Numbered from the stretch's first letter, positions 44,143-53,751 are shown. The stretch: 58,511 bases of DNA from Clostridia bacterium (GCA_017415145.1 JAFQJE010000017.1:1-58511), one strand, 5' to 3'. Numbers and translations are program-made. Notes: generated by a model not told the origin, from the sequence alone.

Positions 44143-44865
44143 ATGTTTTTAAAAGCTTTTGACAGCTTGCCCGAAGAATTTAAAAATGACGAAGTACAAG
44201 CTTTTTACCAAAAGCTTGAAAATCGCAAGACGAGTCTTTTTTGCAAACGTGCCTTTGATGTTGTTGTATCATTTATAATTCTCATTATACTTTTGATACC
44301 TATGGGGGTTATTGCACTTGCGATAAAAGCTGACTCAAAAGGAAATGTGATTTTTTGTCAGAAGAGGGTTACAACGTTTGGCAGGGAGTTTAAGATTTAT
44401 AAATTCCGAACAATGGTAGCAAATGCCGAAAGCTTAGGTGCTGCTGTTACTACGGATGGAGATGCACGAATTACAAAAGTAGGAAAGTTCCTGCGTAAAT
44501 ACAGGTTCGATGAGTTTCCCCAATTAATTAATATTTTAAAGGGAGATATGAGCTTTGTGGGCACACGCCCTGAAGTACCCAAATATGTGAGTGCATATAC
44601 ACCCCAAATGTATGCGACACTACTCCTGCCTGCGGGAATTACATCTTTGGCTTCAATTCGTTACAAAGACGAAGAACGCCTGATTTCTGCGTCAAATGAT
44701 GCAGATAAAACCTACATAGAAGAAATTTTACCTGAAAAAATGAAGTACAATCTTGAATATATGGAAAGCTTCAGTTTTTGGGGAGATATTAAACTTATGT
44801 TTATGACGTTTTTTGCGGTGATTACACCTAAAAATGAAAAGACCCAGAAAGGTATGGAAATATGA
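44143..44865 (+). CDS. Initiating sugar-phosphate transferase (PglC/WcaJ-like)
   Basis: This 240-residue protein is a polyprenyl-phosphate phosphoglycosyl transferase. An N-terminal membrane-dipping helix (about 43-65) is preceded by KRAFDVV. GREFKIYKFRTM and RKYRFDEFPQLINILKGDMSFVGTRPEVP follow. It lacks the extra helices of WbaP/WcaJ, so it is the small PglC-like form, and its place after a sugar aminotransferase fits an amino-sugar substrate. The next gene overlaps by ATGA. Confidence 0.93.
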   Translation: MFLKAFDSLPEEFKNDEVQAFYQKLENRKTSLFCKRAFDVVVSFIILIILLIPMGVIALAIKADSKGNVIFCQKRVTTFGREFKIYKFRTMVANAESLGAAVTTDGDARITKVGKFLRKYRFDEFPQLINILKGDMSFVGTRPEVPKYVSAYTPQMYATLLLPAGITSLASIRYKDEERLISASNDADKTYIEEILPEKMKYNLEYMESFSFWGDIKLMFMTFFAVITPKNEKTQKGMEI

Positions 44866-45926
44866 AGACAGTTTCGGTTTGCGTTATCGCTTATAATGAA
44901 GAAAAGTTTCTGCCGAATCTTTTCAATGACATTTTATCCCAGACATACCCAAAAGAATTGATGGAGGTAGTGCTGGTAGATGCAATGTCTTCTGATAGAA
45001 CCAGAGAAATAATGGAGAGTTTCAAAGACGCAAACAATGGATTTTATTCGGTGAAAATTGTGGACAACCCAAAAAAAACACAGGCGTCGGGCTGGAATAA
45101 GGCAATAGTTACTGCGACGGGTGATGTAATTATACGCATAGATGCCCATTCTCATATTCCCGAAGCATACATGGCTAAGTGTATGAACAATATAGAGTCG
45201 GGTGAGTATGTTACTGGTGGACCGCGTCCCTGTGTGATAGAAAATGAGACTGAGTGGGGAAAACTCTTACTTGAAACTGAAAATTCTCTTTTTGGCAGCA
45301 GCATAAACAAATCAAGGCGTACAGGGGAAAAAAGTTATGTAAACACTATGTTCCACGCAGCGTACAGACGAGAAGTTTTTGCAAATGTGGGCGGATTTAA
45401 TGAAAATCTGCTTCGCACAGAGGACAACGAGTTTCATTACCGAGTTCGTAAAGCAGGATTTAAATTGCTATTTGACCCTGAGGCGGAGACATATCAATAC
45501 GCAAGAAACAGTTTAAAAAGAATGTTAAAGCAGAAATATGGCAATGGCTATTGGATTGGTTTAACTTTGGGGGTTAGCCCTAAATGCCTTGCAATTTATC
45601 ATTTTGTGCCATTCTGCTTTGTGTTAGGAATTGTATTCACTACTGTTTTAGCGTGTGTGGGAATATGGCAATTAGCTATGATGATGTGGGGATTATATGC
45701 TTTATTTGCAGTAACAAATACGGCATTATCTCTTAAGAATAACGGATTTAACAAATTCTTTTACATTATGCCGTTTCTATTTTTAATGTTGCACATTAGC
45801 TATGGATGGGGAACGCTAAGAGGTGTTTTGAATATGCCTTTTATGAGAAAGAAACTTAAAAACTGCGATGCAATAGATGAAGTAAGAAACGCTGTAAAAG
45901 CAGGAGGTACATATGAAAAAGTATAA
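44862..45926 (+). CDS. Family 2 glycosyltransferase with C-terminal membrane helices
   Basis: This 354-residue protein begins with the GT2 fold (VSVCVIAYNEEKFLPNLF, with IRIDAHSHIP holding the metal-binding acids). It ends with three or four hydrophobic segments (about 240-330), the layout of ExoA-like transferases that act on lipid-linked sugars. The donor is unknown. Its start overlaps the preceding gene by ATGA and its end overlaps the cytidylyltransferase by 14 bases. Confidence 0.9.
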   Translation: MKTVSVCVIAYNEEKFLPNLFNDILSQTYPKELMEVVLVDAMSSDRTREIMESFKDANNGFYSVKIVDNPKKTQASGWNKAIVTATGDVIIRIDAHSHIPEAYMAKCMNNIESGEYVTGGPRPCVIENETEWGKLLLETENSLFGSSINKSRRTGEKSYVNTMFHAAYRREVFANVGGFNENLLRTEDNEFHYRVRKAGFKLLFDPEAETYQYARNSLKRMLKQKYGNGYWIGLTLGVSPKCLAIYHFVPFCFVLGIVFTTVLACVGIWQLAMMMWGLYALFAVTNTALSLKNNGFNKFFYIMPFLFLMLHISYGWGTLRGVLNMPFMRKKLKNCDAIDEVRNAVKAGGTYEKV

Positions 45927-46344
45927 AGTTGGATACACCACAGGTGTATTTGATATGTTTCATATAGGGCATCTTAATATTTTAAAAAGAGCAAAAGAGC
46001 AGTGCGAGCATCTTATTGTGGGAGTTTCTACAGATGAGCTTGTGAAAGAATATAAGCACAAAGAAACAATTATTAAATTTGATGAAAGAATTGCCATAGT
46101 TTCTGCCATAAAATATGTTGATGAAGTTGTGCCTCAAACAACTATGGACAAAATGGAAGCATACAAAAGGCTTAAATTTGATGCACTTTTTCACGGAAGT
46201 GATTGGAAAGGTAGCGATATGTACAACAAAATTGTTCAGGAGTTCTCAGAAGTTGGTGTTGATGTAGTATTCCTTCCTCACACGGAAGGAATCAGTTCTA
46301 CCATTATAAGAGAAAAACAGGTAAAAGAAAATGAGAATAGATAA
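45913..46344 (+). CDS. Glycerol-3-phosphate cytidylyltransferase-like protein
   Basis: This 143-residue nucleotidyltransferase has the GVFDMFHIGHLNILKRAKEQCEHLIVGVSTDE core (HxGH motif, about 11-18) and the late ISSTIIREKQ. It resembles TagD, which makes CDP-glycerol for glycerol-phosphate addition to polymers; CDP-choline or other donors are possible. Together with the LicD gene it suggests the glycan carries phospho-alcohol groups. GGAGG precedes the ATG. Confidence 0.88.
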   Translation: MKKYKVGYTTGVFDMFHIGHLNILKRAKEQCEHLIVGVSTDELVKEYKHKETIIKFDERIAIVSAIKYVDEVVPQTTMDKMEAYKRLKFDALFHGSDWKGSDMYNKIVQEFSEVGVDVVFLPHTEGISSTIIREKQVKENENR

Positions 46345-47512
46345 TATTGTAGATTTGCCAAACAAATGCACAGGTTGTATGGCGTGTGTGGATAATTGTC
46401 CGAAAGAATGCATACATCCAGTCGTTGGCGAAGATGGATTTGTTTATTCTCGCATAGACAATTCGGCTTGTGTTGACTGTGGAAAATGTTACGACGTATG
46501 CCCTATAGAAAAAAGGAAAAAGCATAGCGGAGAACAATACTTATATGCTGCTTACTCCAAGGATGCAAAAGAGAGAAATGGCGGCTCCTCGGGAGGAATT
46601 TTTGAAGTATTAGCCAGACATTTTATAAATCAAGGATATTGTATCTGTGGTGCGGCTTTTGACGGTACTGAGCTTAAGCATTGCATTGCTAAAAACAACG
46701 ACGGGCTAAAGACTTTATTAAAGTCTAAATATGTACAGTCAGATACAAAAGGCATATATAAAAAAATAAGGGAATTGTTGACATCCGGCGAAAAGGTATT
46801 TTTCTGTGGAACGCCATGTCAAGTTTCGGCGTTAATAAATTTCTTGCCGGAAAAACTAACGGAAAACTTATTTACTGCCGATATTATTTGTCATGGAGTG
46901 CCCTCTCAAAAAACCTTTAATATGTATATAGAAACGCTTGAAGAAAAGCACAAGAGCAGGATTAGCGATTTTACATTTAGAGTAAAGGACAACAAATATA
47001 AACATGCACATGGATACTCGTATAATGTAGAAAAAAAAGGAAAAAAATGTACTGTTAACGGAATTTATACAAAATCGTCGTATTACAATGCATTTAAAGA
47101 CTATACAATTTTCCGTGATAGTTGTTATCAGTGTCACTATGCTACACTAAACAGAGTGTCTGATATAACTTTAGGTGATTTTTGGGGAATAGAAAAGTAT
47201 GATTTCTGCGGGAATACCGACAAAGGTGTTTCTATGGTTATAACAAATACCGACAGGGGAAAAGAAGTATATCAGTTGATTGAAAAAATGCTGATAAGTA
47301 AAGAGTTTCCTTTGGAATATGGTGTAAAATCCAACTATTGTCTTACGAATTCAACTAAAAAGCCTGTGAATAGGGATAAAATTATAAGAGGGATATCAGA
47401 GGAAGGATATGAAAATACAGCGAAAAAATATTTTTCTGAAAGTATAAAATATCGCATATATTGGTTGATACCCCCGATGGCAAGAAACCTTATCAGAAAA
47501 TTACGGAGATGA
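46331..47512 (+). CDS. F420 hydrogenase/dehydrogenase beta-subunit-like iron-sulfur protein
   Basis: This 393-residue protein begins with two 4Fe-4S motifs (CTGCMACVDNCP and CVDCGKCYDVCP) and continues with the FrhB-type domain: KERNGGSSGGIFE, FFCGTPCQVSALIN and SDITLGDFWGIEKYD. Such proteins recur in polysaccharide clusters, often beside a pyruvyl transferase, but their reaction there is unsettled. A flavin-linked redox step on a sugar or lipid is a guess. No pyruvyl transferase is present. It overlaps the cytidylyltransferase by 14 bases. Confidence 0.85.
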   Translation: MRIDNIVDLPNKCTGCMACVDNCPKECIHPVVGEDGFVYSRIDNSACVDCGKCYDVCPIEKRKKHSGEQYLYAAYSKDAKERNGGSSGGIFEVLARHFINQGYCICGAAFDGTELKHCIAKNNDGLKTLLKSKYVQSDTKGIYKKIRELLTSGEKVFFCGTPCQVSALINFLPEKLTENLFTADIICHGVPSQKTFNMYIETLEEKHKSRISDFTFRVKDNKYKHAHGYSYNVEKKGKKCTVNGIYTKSSYYNAFKDYTIFRDSCYQCHYATLNRVSDITLGDFWGIEKYDFCGNTDKGVSMVITNTDRGKEVYQLIEKMLISKEFPLEYGVKSNYCLTNSTKKPVNRDKIIRGISEEGYENTAKKYFSESIKYRIYWLIPPMARNLIRKLRR

Positions 47513-47517
47513 TGGAT

Positions 47518-48399
47518 ATGTATAAATACATGAGAGCAGATACTGCTGATGATTGGAAAATAAAAAAACTGCAGGATAAAATTTTAGAGATTGCTGTGTA
47601 TGTGGACAAGTTTTGCGAAGAAAACGGTATAGAATACTGCCTGATGGGAGGTTCTGCATTAGGAGCCGTTCGCCACGGAGGATTTATTCCATGGGATGAT
47701 GACCTTGATTTTTTCATGACCCCCGATAACTATGAAAAATTCGTCCAGGCTTTTGAAGAAAAGGGAGATAAATTAAGATTTTTCCTTGAACCATTCGGTA
47801 AGTTTGATAATATGATAACCCTTGGAAAAGTAAGGATGAAAGATACTACATATGTAGAGGAAAGTCTGACAGATTACGAAATTTCACACAATATCTATAT
47901 TGATATTTTTATATTGCACACCTGTCCTGATAACTCGATTGAGCGTGTACATCAATACATCTGGGCAAAGTATATAATAGCAAAAGGTCAATCTGTCCGA
48001 GATTTGTCACGATATGGTTTTGCGCTGAAGGCAGCATTGAGGGTTTTAAAATGCTTTCCAAGACTTTTCCTTGTTAAATACGCATTAAAGCAGGTTTACA
48101 AATACAGACACAGAAAAACAAATCTGTACTGTAATTACATGGGTAAGGCGAAATACAGGCGTGGCACATACAGGCGTGAATGGTTTGATGGAGTAAAGCG
48201 TGTTCCTTTTGAGACGGTTATGCTGAATGTTCCCGTGGGTATAGAGGATTTTCTGAAGGAACGATTTGGCGATTATATGAAAATTCCGAATATCGAGCGA
48301 ATAAGCAGGGAACAACACGCGAGTATATGGGATACTGAGAAAAACTATACGGAATATATTGAAAAGAGCCCCTCGTTGCCTGCAAAATATGTATTGTAA
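47518..48399 (+). CDS. LicD-family phosphotransferase
   Basis: This 293-residue protein has the LicD core: ENGIEYCLMGGSALGAVRHGGFIPWDDDLDFFM, with the DDDLD acids expected at the nucleotidyl-transfer fold active site. LicD enzymes attach phosphocholine or similar groups from a CDP-linked donor to surface glycans. The ATG at 47518 is chosen for spacing from GGAG (47505-47508); ATG at 47512 or 47509, overlapping the previous stop, are alternatives. A CDP-alcohol donor could come from the cytidylyltransferase two genes upstream. Confidence 0.9.
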   Translation: MYKYMRADTADDWKIKKLQDKILEIAVYVDKFCEENGIEYCLMGGSALGAVRHGGFIPWDDDLDFFMTPDNYEKFVQAFEEKGDKLRFFLEPFGKFDNMITLGKVRMKDTTYVEESLTDYEISHNIYIDIFILHTCPDNSIERVHQYIWAKYIIAKGQSVRDLSRYGFALKAALRVLKCFPRLFLVKYALKQVYKYRHRKTNLYCNYMGKAKYRRGTYRREWFDGVKRVPFETVMLNVPVGIEDFLKERFGDYMKIPNIERISREQHASIWDTEKNYTEYIEKSPSLPAKYVL

Positions 48400-48412
48400 G
48401 GATTTGATTAGA

Positions 48413-49204
48413 ATGAGCAAGGTAGAAGTATTAGTTGCTTGTATGAATCAAAATGACGATTCGCTTTACAAAGAGATGAATCTGCATACTGATGTGATAC
48501 TTGCAAATCAAAGCGATGAGTATTCATATAAAGAATTTGTTCAATCGGACGGGAATATGGTTAAATTAATTTCCAGTTTTGACCGTGGAGTGGGCAGAAA
48601 CAGAAACAAAGCACTGATGAATGCATCGGGGGAATACCTTTTGTGTTCTGATCAGGATATGATTTATGTTGATGGATATGACAAAATCATAGAAGATGCT
48701 TTTTTGAAATGTCCCCAGGCCGATATGATTGTTTTCAATCTTGAATATTTAAATCGTTTCACGCCTGCCAGAAAGAGCGACAGAAGGTTTAAGAGAGTTC
48801 ATCTATGGAATAGTTTGCGCTATGGAACTGCTCGTGTAGCCATTAGAAGAAGTTCTTTAGAAAAAGCATGCTTGTCTTTTTCTGTTATGTATGGCGGGGG
48901 TGCAAAATACAGTTCAGGCGAGGATACGTTATTCATAGTAGATGCTATTCGCAAAGGTCTTAAAATGTATGCATCTCCTACTATAATTGCACAGGTAAAA
49001 CAGGAAAAGTCATCATGGTTTTGCGGGTATACGGAAAAATATTTTATTGATAAAGGAATTTTAATAGCAAATGCGTTTCCTTTCTTAAAACATTTCTTGG
49101 TCTATTATTTTGCATATGGAATGAGAAATTTGTCTGATGAATTTGGTTTTATAAAAATATGCAAGCTTATGAAACAGGGATTTGATGAATTTAAACGCAT
49201 ATAG
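48413..49204 (+). CDS. Family 2-like glycosyltransferase
   Basis: This 263-residue protein begins MSKVEVLVACMNQNDDSLY. It has SSFDRGVGRNRNKALMNASGEYLLCSDQDMIY, in which the DQD acids replace the usual DxD of GT2 enzymes, then YGGGAKYSSGEDTLFIVDA. No membrane helices are clear apart from a short hydrophobic patch near the C-terminus. The sugar is unknown. I chose the ATG at 48413 with AAGGA 10 bases upstream; an earlier in-frame ATG overlaps the LicD gene without a site. Confidence 0.85.
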   Translation: MSKVEVLVACMNQNDDSLYKEMNLHTDVILANQSDEYSYKEFVQSDGNMVKLISSFDRGVGRNRNKALMNASGEYLLCSDQDMIYVDGYDKIIEDAFLKCPQADMIVFNLEYLNRFTPARKSDRRFKRVHLWNSLRYGTARVAIRRSSLEKACLSFSVMYGGGAKYSSGEDTLFIVDAIRKGLKMYASPTIIAQVKQEKSSWFCGYTEKYFIDKGILIANAFPFLKHFLVYYFAYGMRNLSDEFGFIKICKLMKQGFDEFKRI

Positions 49205-49215
49205 GAGATGTAAAC

Positions 49216-50049
49216 ATGCAGAAGTTAATTGTAACGGCCGATGATTATGGTATGTGCGATATTGTTGATCAAGCTATTGATAAAGGCATAGAAAATGGGT
49301 TTATAACAACGACAAATGTTATGCTGAATATGGAAACACTGCATAATGCAACGGATTTGCGCCAAAGATTTCCTAATATTTCTATAGGGGTTCACTGGAA
49401 TGTAACTACAGGCAGACCTGTAAGTGACGTGTGTAAAATTGCATCTTTAGTGGATGATAAAGGTGTTTTTTGGCCGATTAATGAGTTTAAAAAGAGGTTT
49501 AGTAATGGCTATATCGTACCTTCTGATCTGGAAAAAGAACTGGAGGCACAGTACGAACTTTTTGAAAAAACCTGTGGTAGGGCAGATTATTGGAATACTC
49601 ACGAAAATTCTTCGCTTCATATAGGTGCATTTAAAGTTTTTGAAAAAGTTGCACAGAAATATAACATCCCTGCTACCAGAACATTTAAAAGAGTATATTA
49701 CGATAAAATAAATTTGGGGGCAAAAAGGGAAATCAGAGAATTTATGGTCAGAGTATTCTTCGAGTTGTGGTTTACAAAAATCGGGAGAAAATTCAAAATG
49801 CCGATAGCAAGAGTTGTTAGTTTTGACAAGATAAGCAAAACTTGTGGCGATGTATTACTAAACGCCATAAAAAAGGATAAAAGAGATTACATCGAGGTAG
49901 TATTTCACCCGTCGATTTCTGCCGAACACGAATTTTTTGGAAATATTTCTGATGAGAGAGTTAAAGAATATGAATTTGTTTCATCTGAAGAAGTAGTTAA
50001 TAGATATAAATCAAACGGGATTGAATTTGTCAATTTCAGCGATCTATGA
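49216..50049 (+). CDS. ChbG/HpnK (YdjC)-family deacetylase
   Basis: This 277-residue protein has the YdjC-fold metal motif VTADDYGMCD (about 5-14), the GVHWNVTTG and NTHENSSLHIG histidine motifs and a C-terminal VVFHPSIS. These enzymes remove acetyl groups from acetylamino sugars. In this cluster it may deacetylate a lipid-linked glycan intermediate, like HpnK or the deacetylases of other polysaccharide clusters. GGAGATG precedes the ATG. Confidence 0.88.
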   Translation: MQKLIVTADDYGMCDIVDQAIDKGIENGFITTTNVMLNMETLHNATDLRQRFPNISIGVHWNVTTGRPVSDVCKIASLVDDKGVFWPINEFKKRFSNGYIVPSDLEKELEAQYELFEKTCGRADYWNTHENSSLHIGAFKVFEKVAQKYNIPATRTFKRVYYDKINLGAKREIREFMVRVFFELWFTKIGRKFKMPIARVVSFDKISKTCGDVLLNAIKKDKRDYIEVVFHPSISAEHEFFGNISDERVKEYEFVSSEEVVNRYKSNGIEFVNFSDL

Positions 50050-50070
50050 CGCTAATAAAGAGGTAAAAGG

Positions 50071-51252
50071 ATGAAGAAAAAAGTTTTATTTGTAATGCCT
50101 AATTTAGAAAATGGCGGCATACAATCAGCGTTTTTAAATTTAATAAACGAAATAAAGGATAATCCAAAGTTAGATATAGATGTTCTCATATTTGATACAG
50201 ATGATGCACAAAAACTTCCTGATAACATAAATCTGTTGCCAGCATCAAAGGGGTTAAGACTTCTTACAACAAACCAGAAAACCATTGAAAATGAAAGTAA
50301 ACTCTTAGGTTTTGTGCGTCTTGTTCTAGGCGGAATAACAAAGCTGATTGCAGACTATCTTGCATATGATTTGGTATTTTTGTTTGAGAAAAAACTCACA
50401 GGCTACGATGCGGCAATATCATTTAGCCAGTCGGGGACAAATCACAGCTTATATGGCGGAATGAACGAGTTTGTCTTATCAAAAGTTGACGCAAAAATTA
50501 AAGCAACTGTGCTTCATTGTGACTATTCACTGTGTGGAATAGACACCATATATTCAAGCGAAGTATATCAGCACTTTGACAAGGTTTGTGCAGTGTCTGA
50601 AGGTGTCCGTGACGTATTTTTGTCCCGTGTTCCTGAGTGCCGCGATAAAACATATGTTTTGCACAACTGTCAGGATTTTTGTAAGATGGCAGAGCTTTCG
50701 GCAGTAGACACTGTAGAATACGAAAGAAATGTTATTAATATATTAACTGTTGCGCGTGTATCTAAAGAAAAAGGACATTTAAGAGCTCTCGATGCTCTTT
50801 ACAGATTAAAGGAAGAAGGCTTTAAATTCTGCTGGCACGTTGTTGGTGGCGGAGACGGAATACAGGAGCTTGCAGCAAAAGTCGAAGAATATAATATGTC
50901 CAGAAATGTGATACTATATGGAGATACAGATAATCCGTACAGGTATTATGTGAATGCGGACATGCTCTTAGTTCCCTCGTACCATGAGGCGGCACCTATG
51001 GTTTTTGGTGAGGCGGAATATTTCAGAATTCCCATTGTTGCTACAAAAACCACATCAACCGAAGAGCTTGTAACAGACAGAAATATGGGAATAGTAACAG
51101 AAAATACGGGCGAGGCTCTATACACAGGGCTTCGTTATATGATGGAAAATCCCAATATTATAATGCAGATTAAAAATTTAGACAGAGAAATGCCATCAAA
51201 CAAACAGGCATTGGAAGAATTTTATAAGGTCATAGAAGGAGAAAACCAATGA
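50071..51252 (+). CDS. Family 4-type glycosyltransferase
   Basis: This 393-residue protein has a two-domain GT-B layout: FVMPNLENGGIQSAFLNLI at the start of the N-domain, and in the C-domain VARVSKEKGHLRALDAL, HVVGGGDGIQEL and LVPSYHEAAPMVFGEAEYFRIPIVAT with the GT4 E-x7-E motif. The sugar is unknown. It is the last glycan gene and overlaps mrp by ATGA. Confidence 0.92.
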   Translation: MKKKVLFVMPNLENGGIQSAFLNLINEIKDNPKLDIDVLIFDTDDAQKLPDNINLLPASKGLRLLTTNQKTIENESKLLGFVRLVLGGITKLIADYLAYDLVFLFEKKLTGYDAAISFSQSGTNHSLYGGMNEFVLSKVDAKIKATVLHCDYSLCGIDTIYSSEVYQHFDKVCAVSEGVRDVFLSRVPECRDKTYVLHNCQDFCKMAELSAVDTVEYERNVINILTVARVSKEKGHLRALDALYRLKEEGFKFCWHVVGGGDGIQELAAKVEEYNMSRNVILYGDTDNPYRYYVNADMLLVPSYHEAAPMVFGEAEYFRIPIVATKTTSTEELVTDRNMGIVTENTGEALYTGLRYMMENPNIIMQIKNLDREMPSNKQALEEFYKVIEGENQ

Positions 51253-52073
51253 GCGAATGTACACATGATTGCAAAACCTGCGGGGAGAATTGTTCTTCAA
51301 GAAAAGAAAATTTCCGCGAACCACAGAACAAGCTTTCTGATATTAAAAAGGTAATCGGTATTGTAAGCGGCAAGGGTGGCGTAGGAAAATCATCCGTTAC
51401 GTCACAGTTGGCAGTGTTGACTTGCCGTCATGGATATAAGACAGCAATCTTAGACGCAGACGTTACAGGCCCCTCAATTCCAAAGACTTTTGGTATAACG
51501 GAAAGAGCGTATGCCACAGACGACGGAATAATTCCTGTAAAAACAAAGTCGGGCATAGATGTTATGTCTATAAATTTATTGCTTGAAAATGACACAGACC
51601 CCGTTGTATGGCGTGGACCCGTTATTGCAGGAACAGTCAAGCAGTTCTGGACAGATGTTATCTGGGGCGAGGTTGACTTTATGTTTGTTGATATGCCTCC
51701 AGGGACAGGCGATGTTCCTCTCACTGTATTTCAGTCATTGCCGTTAGACGGCATTATAGTTGTAACCTCACCTCAGGATTTGGTTTCAATGATTGTGGAA
51801 AAGGCAGTAAAAATGGCACAGCTTATGAATGTACCTGTCCTTGGTATCGTTGAGAATATGTCATATTTCGAGTGTCCTGATTGCGGCAAAGTGCACGCAA
51901 TTTTTGGAGAAAGCAAAATTGAGGAAATTGTAGCACGATATGGCATCGAAAATGTAGCAAAACTTCCTATTAATCCTGAATTTGCCGTTGCTTGCGATAA
52001 GGGTGCTGTTGAGAATTTAGAGGCTTCACAGTTAGCGGAAATGGCAAAATCTGTTGAAAACTTAATTAAATAA
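51249..52073 (+). CDS. Mrp/NBP35-type Fe-S cluster carrier ATPase
   Basis: This 274-residue protein has an N-terminal four-cysteine motif (CTHDCKTCGENC, about 4-15), the deviant Walker A KGGVGKSS (about 42-49), VDMPPGTGDVPLT and the cluster-binding CPDC near residue 214. It moves Fe-S clusters to target enzymes. Its start overlaps the glycosyltransferase by ATGA, so it is cotranscribed with the glycan genes, where the FrhB-like protein is one Fe-S client. Confidence 0.92.
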   Translation: MSECTHDCKTCGENCSSRKENFREPQNKLSDIKKVIGIVSGKGGVGKSSVTSQLAVLTCRHGYKTAILDADVTGPSIPKTFGITERAYATDDGIIPVKTKSGIDVMSINLLLENDTDPVVWRGPVIAGTVKQFWTDVIWGEVDFMFVDMPPGTGDVPLTVFQSLPLDGIIVVTSPQDLVSMIVEKAVKMAQLMNVPVLGIVENMSYFECPDCGKVHAIFGESKIEEIVARYGIENVAKLPINPEFAVACDKGAVENLEASQLAEMAKSVENLIK

Positions 52074-52081
52074 CACTTTTT

Positions 52082-52107
52082 GGCTCATACTAATAAAAAT
52101 ATGAGCC
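52082..52107 (+). terminator. Hairpin after mrp
   Basis: GGCTCATA (52082-52089) pairs with TATGAGCC (52100-52107); only TTATA follows, so it is at best a weak terminator. The stronger one follows directly. Confidence 0.5.
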
Positions 52108-52111
52108 TTAT

Positions 52112-52152
52112 AAAAAGAACTCCTTTTTGTAGGGCAAAAAGGAGTTCTTTTT
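52112..52152 (+). terminator. Strong terminator hairpin that masks the lctP ribosome binding site
   Basis: An 18-bp perfect stem pairs 52112-52129 with 52135-52152 around the loop TAGGG. The AAGGAG of lctP (52139-52144) lies inside the 3' arm, and the final TTTTT ends one base before the ATG at 52153. The same sequence can end transcription from mrp and hide the lctP start. Confidence 0.8.
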
Positions 52153-53751
52153 ATGTATGCATTACTTGCGTTTTTGCCGATACTCTTAAGCGTGGTTTTA
52201 ATGACGGTTTTTTCAAAGCCTGCAAAAATCGTTTTGCCCATAGCATTTTTAATTTCAGCACTTTTAGGTTTTTTTGTGTGGAAAATGCCGCCTGTTGCGG
52301 TGTTGTCTGCCACGCTCTACGGAGTCCTTTCCTCCATTGAGGTCTTGTTTGTGATTTTTGGTGCAATTTTGATTATGAATACCCAAAAATATTCAGGAGG
52401 AATGGATTCAATTAATTACGGCTTTACCAAGATTTCTCCTGACCACAGAATTCAGGCGATAATTATAAGTTTTATGTTTGGTTCATTCATTGAGGGTGCT
52501 GCGGGTTTCGGAACTCCTGCGGCACTGGCTGCACCTCTTTTGGTAAGCCTTGGTTTCCCTCCACTGGCTGCGGCAGTGGTGTCTTTGATTTGCGACTCTT
52601 CTGCGGTGTCATTTGGTGCGGTGGGAACTCCTGTTGCGGTAGCGGTATCACAGGTGGCAGAAAAGGCGAGTGGAAATTTTTTAGAAGGCGTTACATTTTA
52701 CACAGCGGCGGCTCATGGAATTATGGCAATTTTTGTGCCCATTCTGGCAGTTATCGTTATGACAAGAGTGTTTGGTCCTGAAAAGTCCTCAAAGCCGGCT
52801 TTAGCCGTCCTTCCTTTTGCGCTTTTTGCAGGACTTTCTTTCGCCGTTCCTTATGTTTTAATTGCGGCGATTTTCGGGTACGAATTCCCATCGCTTTTAG
52901 CAGGGTTAATCGGCCTTGTTATAACTATATATGCGGCGAAAAATAAATTTTTAGTACCGAAAACCGTGTGGAAATTTAGCGAGGGCGAAACAATTGTTAA
53001 AAGCGAAAAACACATAAATCTTTTTCTTGCGTGGCTTCCCTATATTCTGATTGCGGCAGTTTTAATTATTACACGATTGCCTGCCCTTGGCATTAAGGAT
53101 ATAATAAACACCAACGCTAAGGGAATATTTTTAATACAAATCCCCAACCTTCTAGGTGTAGAGCAGCTTGATTTTTCGCTTAAATGGGCAAATGTTCCTG
53201 GAGTTTTACCGTTTATTCCTGTTGCTATTGCTACAATTTTTTTACACAAAATGCCGGCGGAAAAGGTACGCTCAGCCTGGAGTGATACCTTCCGCCAGAT
53301 AGGCGGTGCGGCGGTGGCGATAGTTGCAGGAATTTGCCTTGTGCAGATAATGAAATTTTCCGATATTAACACCTCAGGACTTCACAATATGATGGCAATA
53401 ATGGCAGAAAAGGTTGCGGCAACGGGTAAGTTTTTATTTGTCCTGATTTCGCCTGTTATCGGAATATTAGGCTCGTTTATTTCGGGTTCTAATGCGGTGT
53501 CAAACCTTTTATTTACAAATCTCCAATTTGAAACTGCGGCAAACTTGGGTCTTTCACAGGTTTTAATTACAGCAAGCCAGATTGTAGGCGGTGCTGTGGG
53601 AAATATAATCTGTATAAATAACATTGTTGCCGCCTGTGCAACAGTGGGCATTTCGGGGCGAGAGGGCAGGATAATTCGTATCAATATTGTACCCACGCTG
53701 ATTTATACAGTTGTTATAGCGACGTTTTTCGCGGTGCTTATATTACTGTAA
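52153..53751 (+). CDS. lctP: L-lactate permease (LctP family)
   Basis: This 532-residue, 12- to 14-helix membrane protein imports lactate or related hydroxy acids. LctP markers are [57 protein letters not shown] and [15 protein letters not shown]. No lactate dehydrogenase or lactate-utilisation gene is in view. The ATG is preceded by AAGGAG inside a hairpin arm. Plain hydrophobic composition and length fit the family. Confidence 0.94.
   Translation: MYALLAFLPILLSVVLMTVFSKPAKIVLPIAFLISALLGFFVWKMPPVAVLSATLYGVLSSIEVLFVIFGAILIMNTQKYSGGMDSINYGFTKISPDHRIQAIIISFMFGSFIEGAAGFGTPAALAAPLLVSLGFPPLAAAVVSLICDSSAVSFGAVGTPVAVAVSQVAEKASGNFLEGVTFYTAAAHGIMAIFVPILAVIVMTRVFGPEKSSKPALAVLPFALFAGLSFAVPYVLIAAIFGYEFPSLLAGLIGLVITIYAAKNKFLVPKTVWKFSEGETIVKSEKHINLFLAWLPYILIAAVLIITRLPALGIKDIINTNAKGIFLIQIPNLLGVEQLDFSLKWANVPGVLPFIPVAIATIFLHKMPAEKVRSAWSDTFRQIGGAAVAIVAGICLVQIMKFSDINTSGLHNMMAIMAEKVAATGKFLFVLISPVIGILGSFISGSNAVSNLLFTNLQFETAANLGLSQVLITASQIVGGAVGNIICINNIVAACATVGISGREGRIIRINIVPTLIYTVVIATFFAVLILL

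Noticed and set aside
52080-52340. Plus-strand ORF overlapping the start of lctP
   Set aside because: It crosses the terminator hairpin in another frame and is a shadow of lctP.
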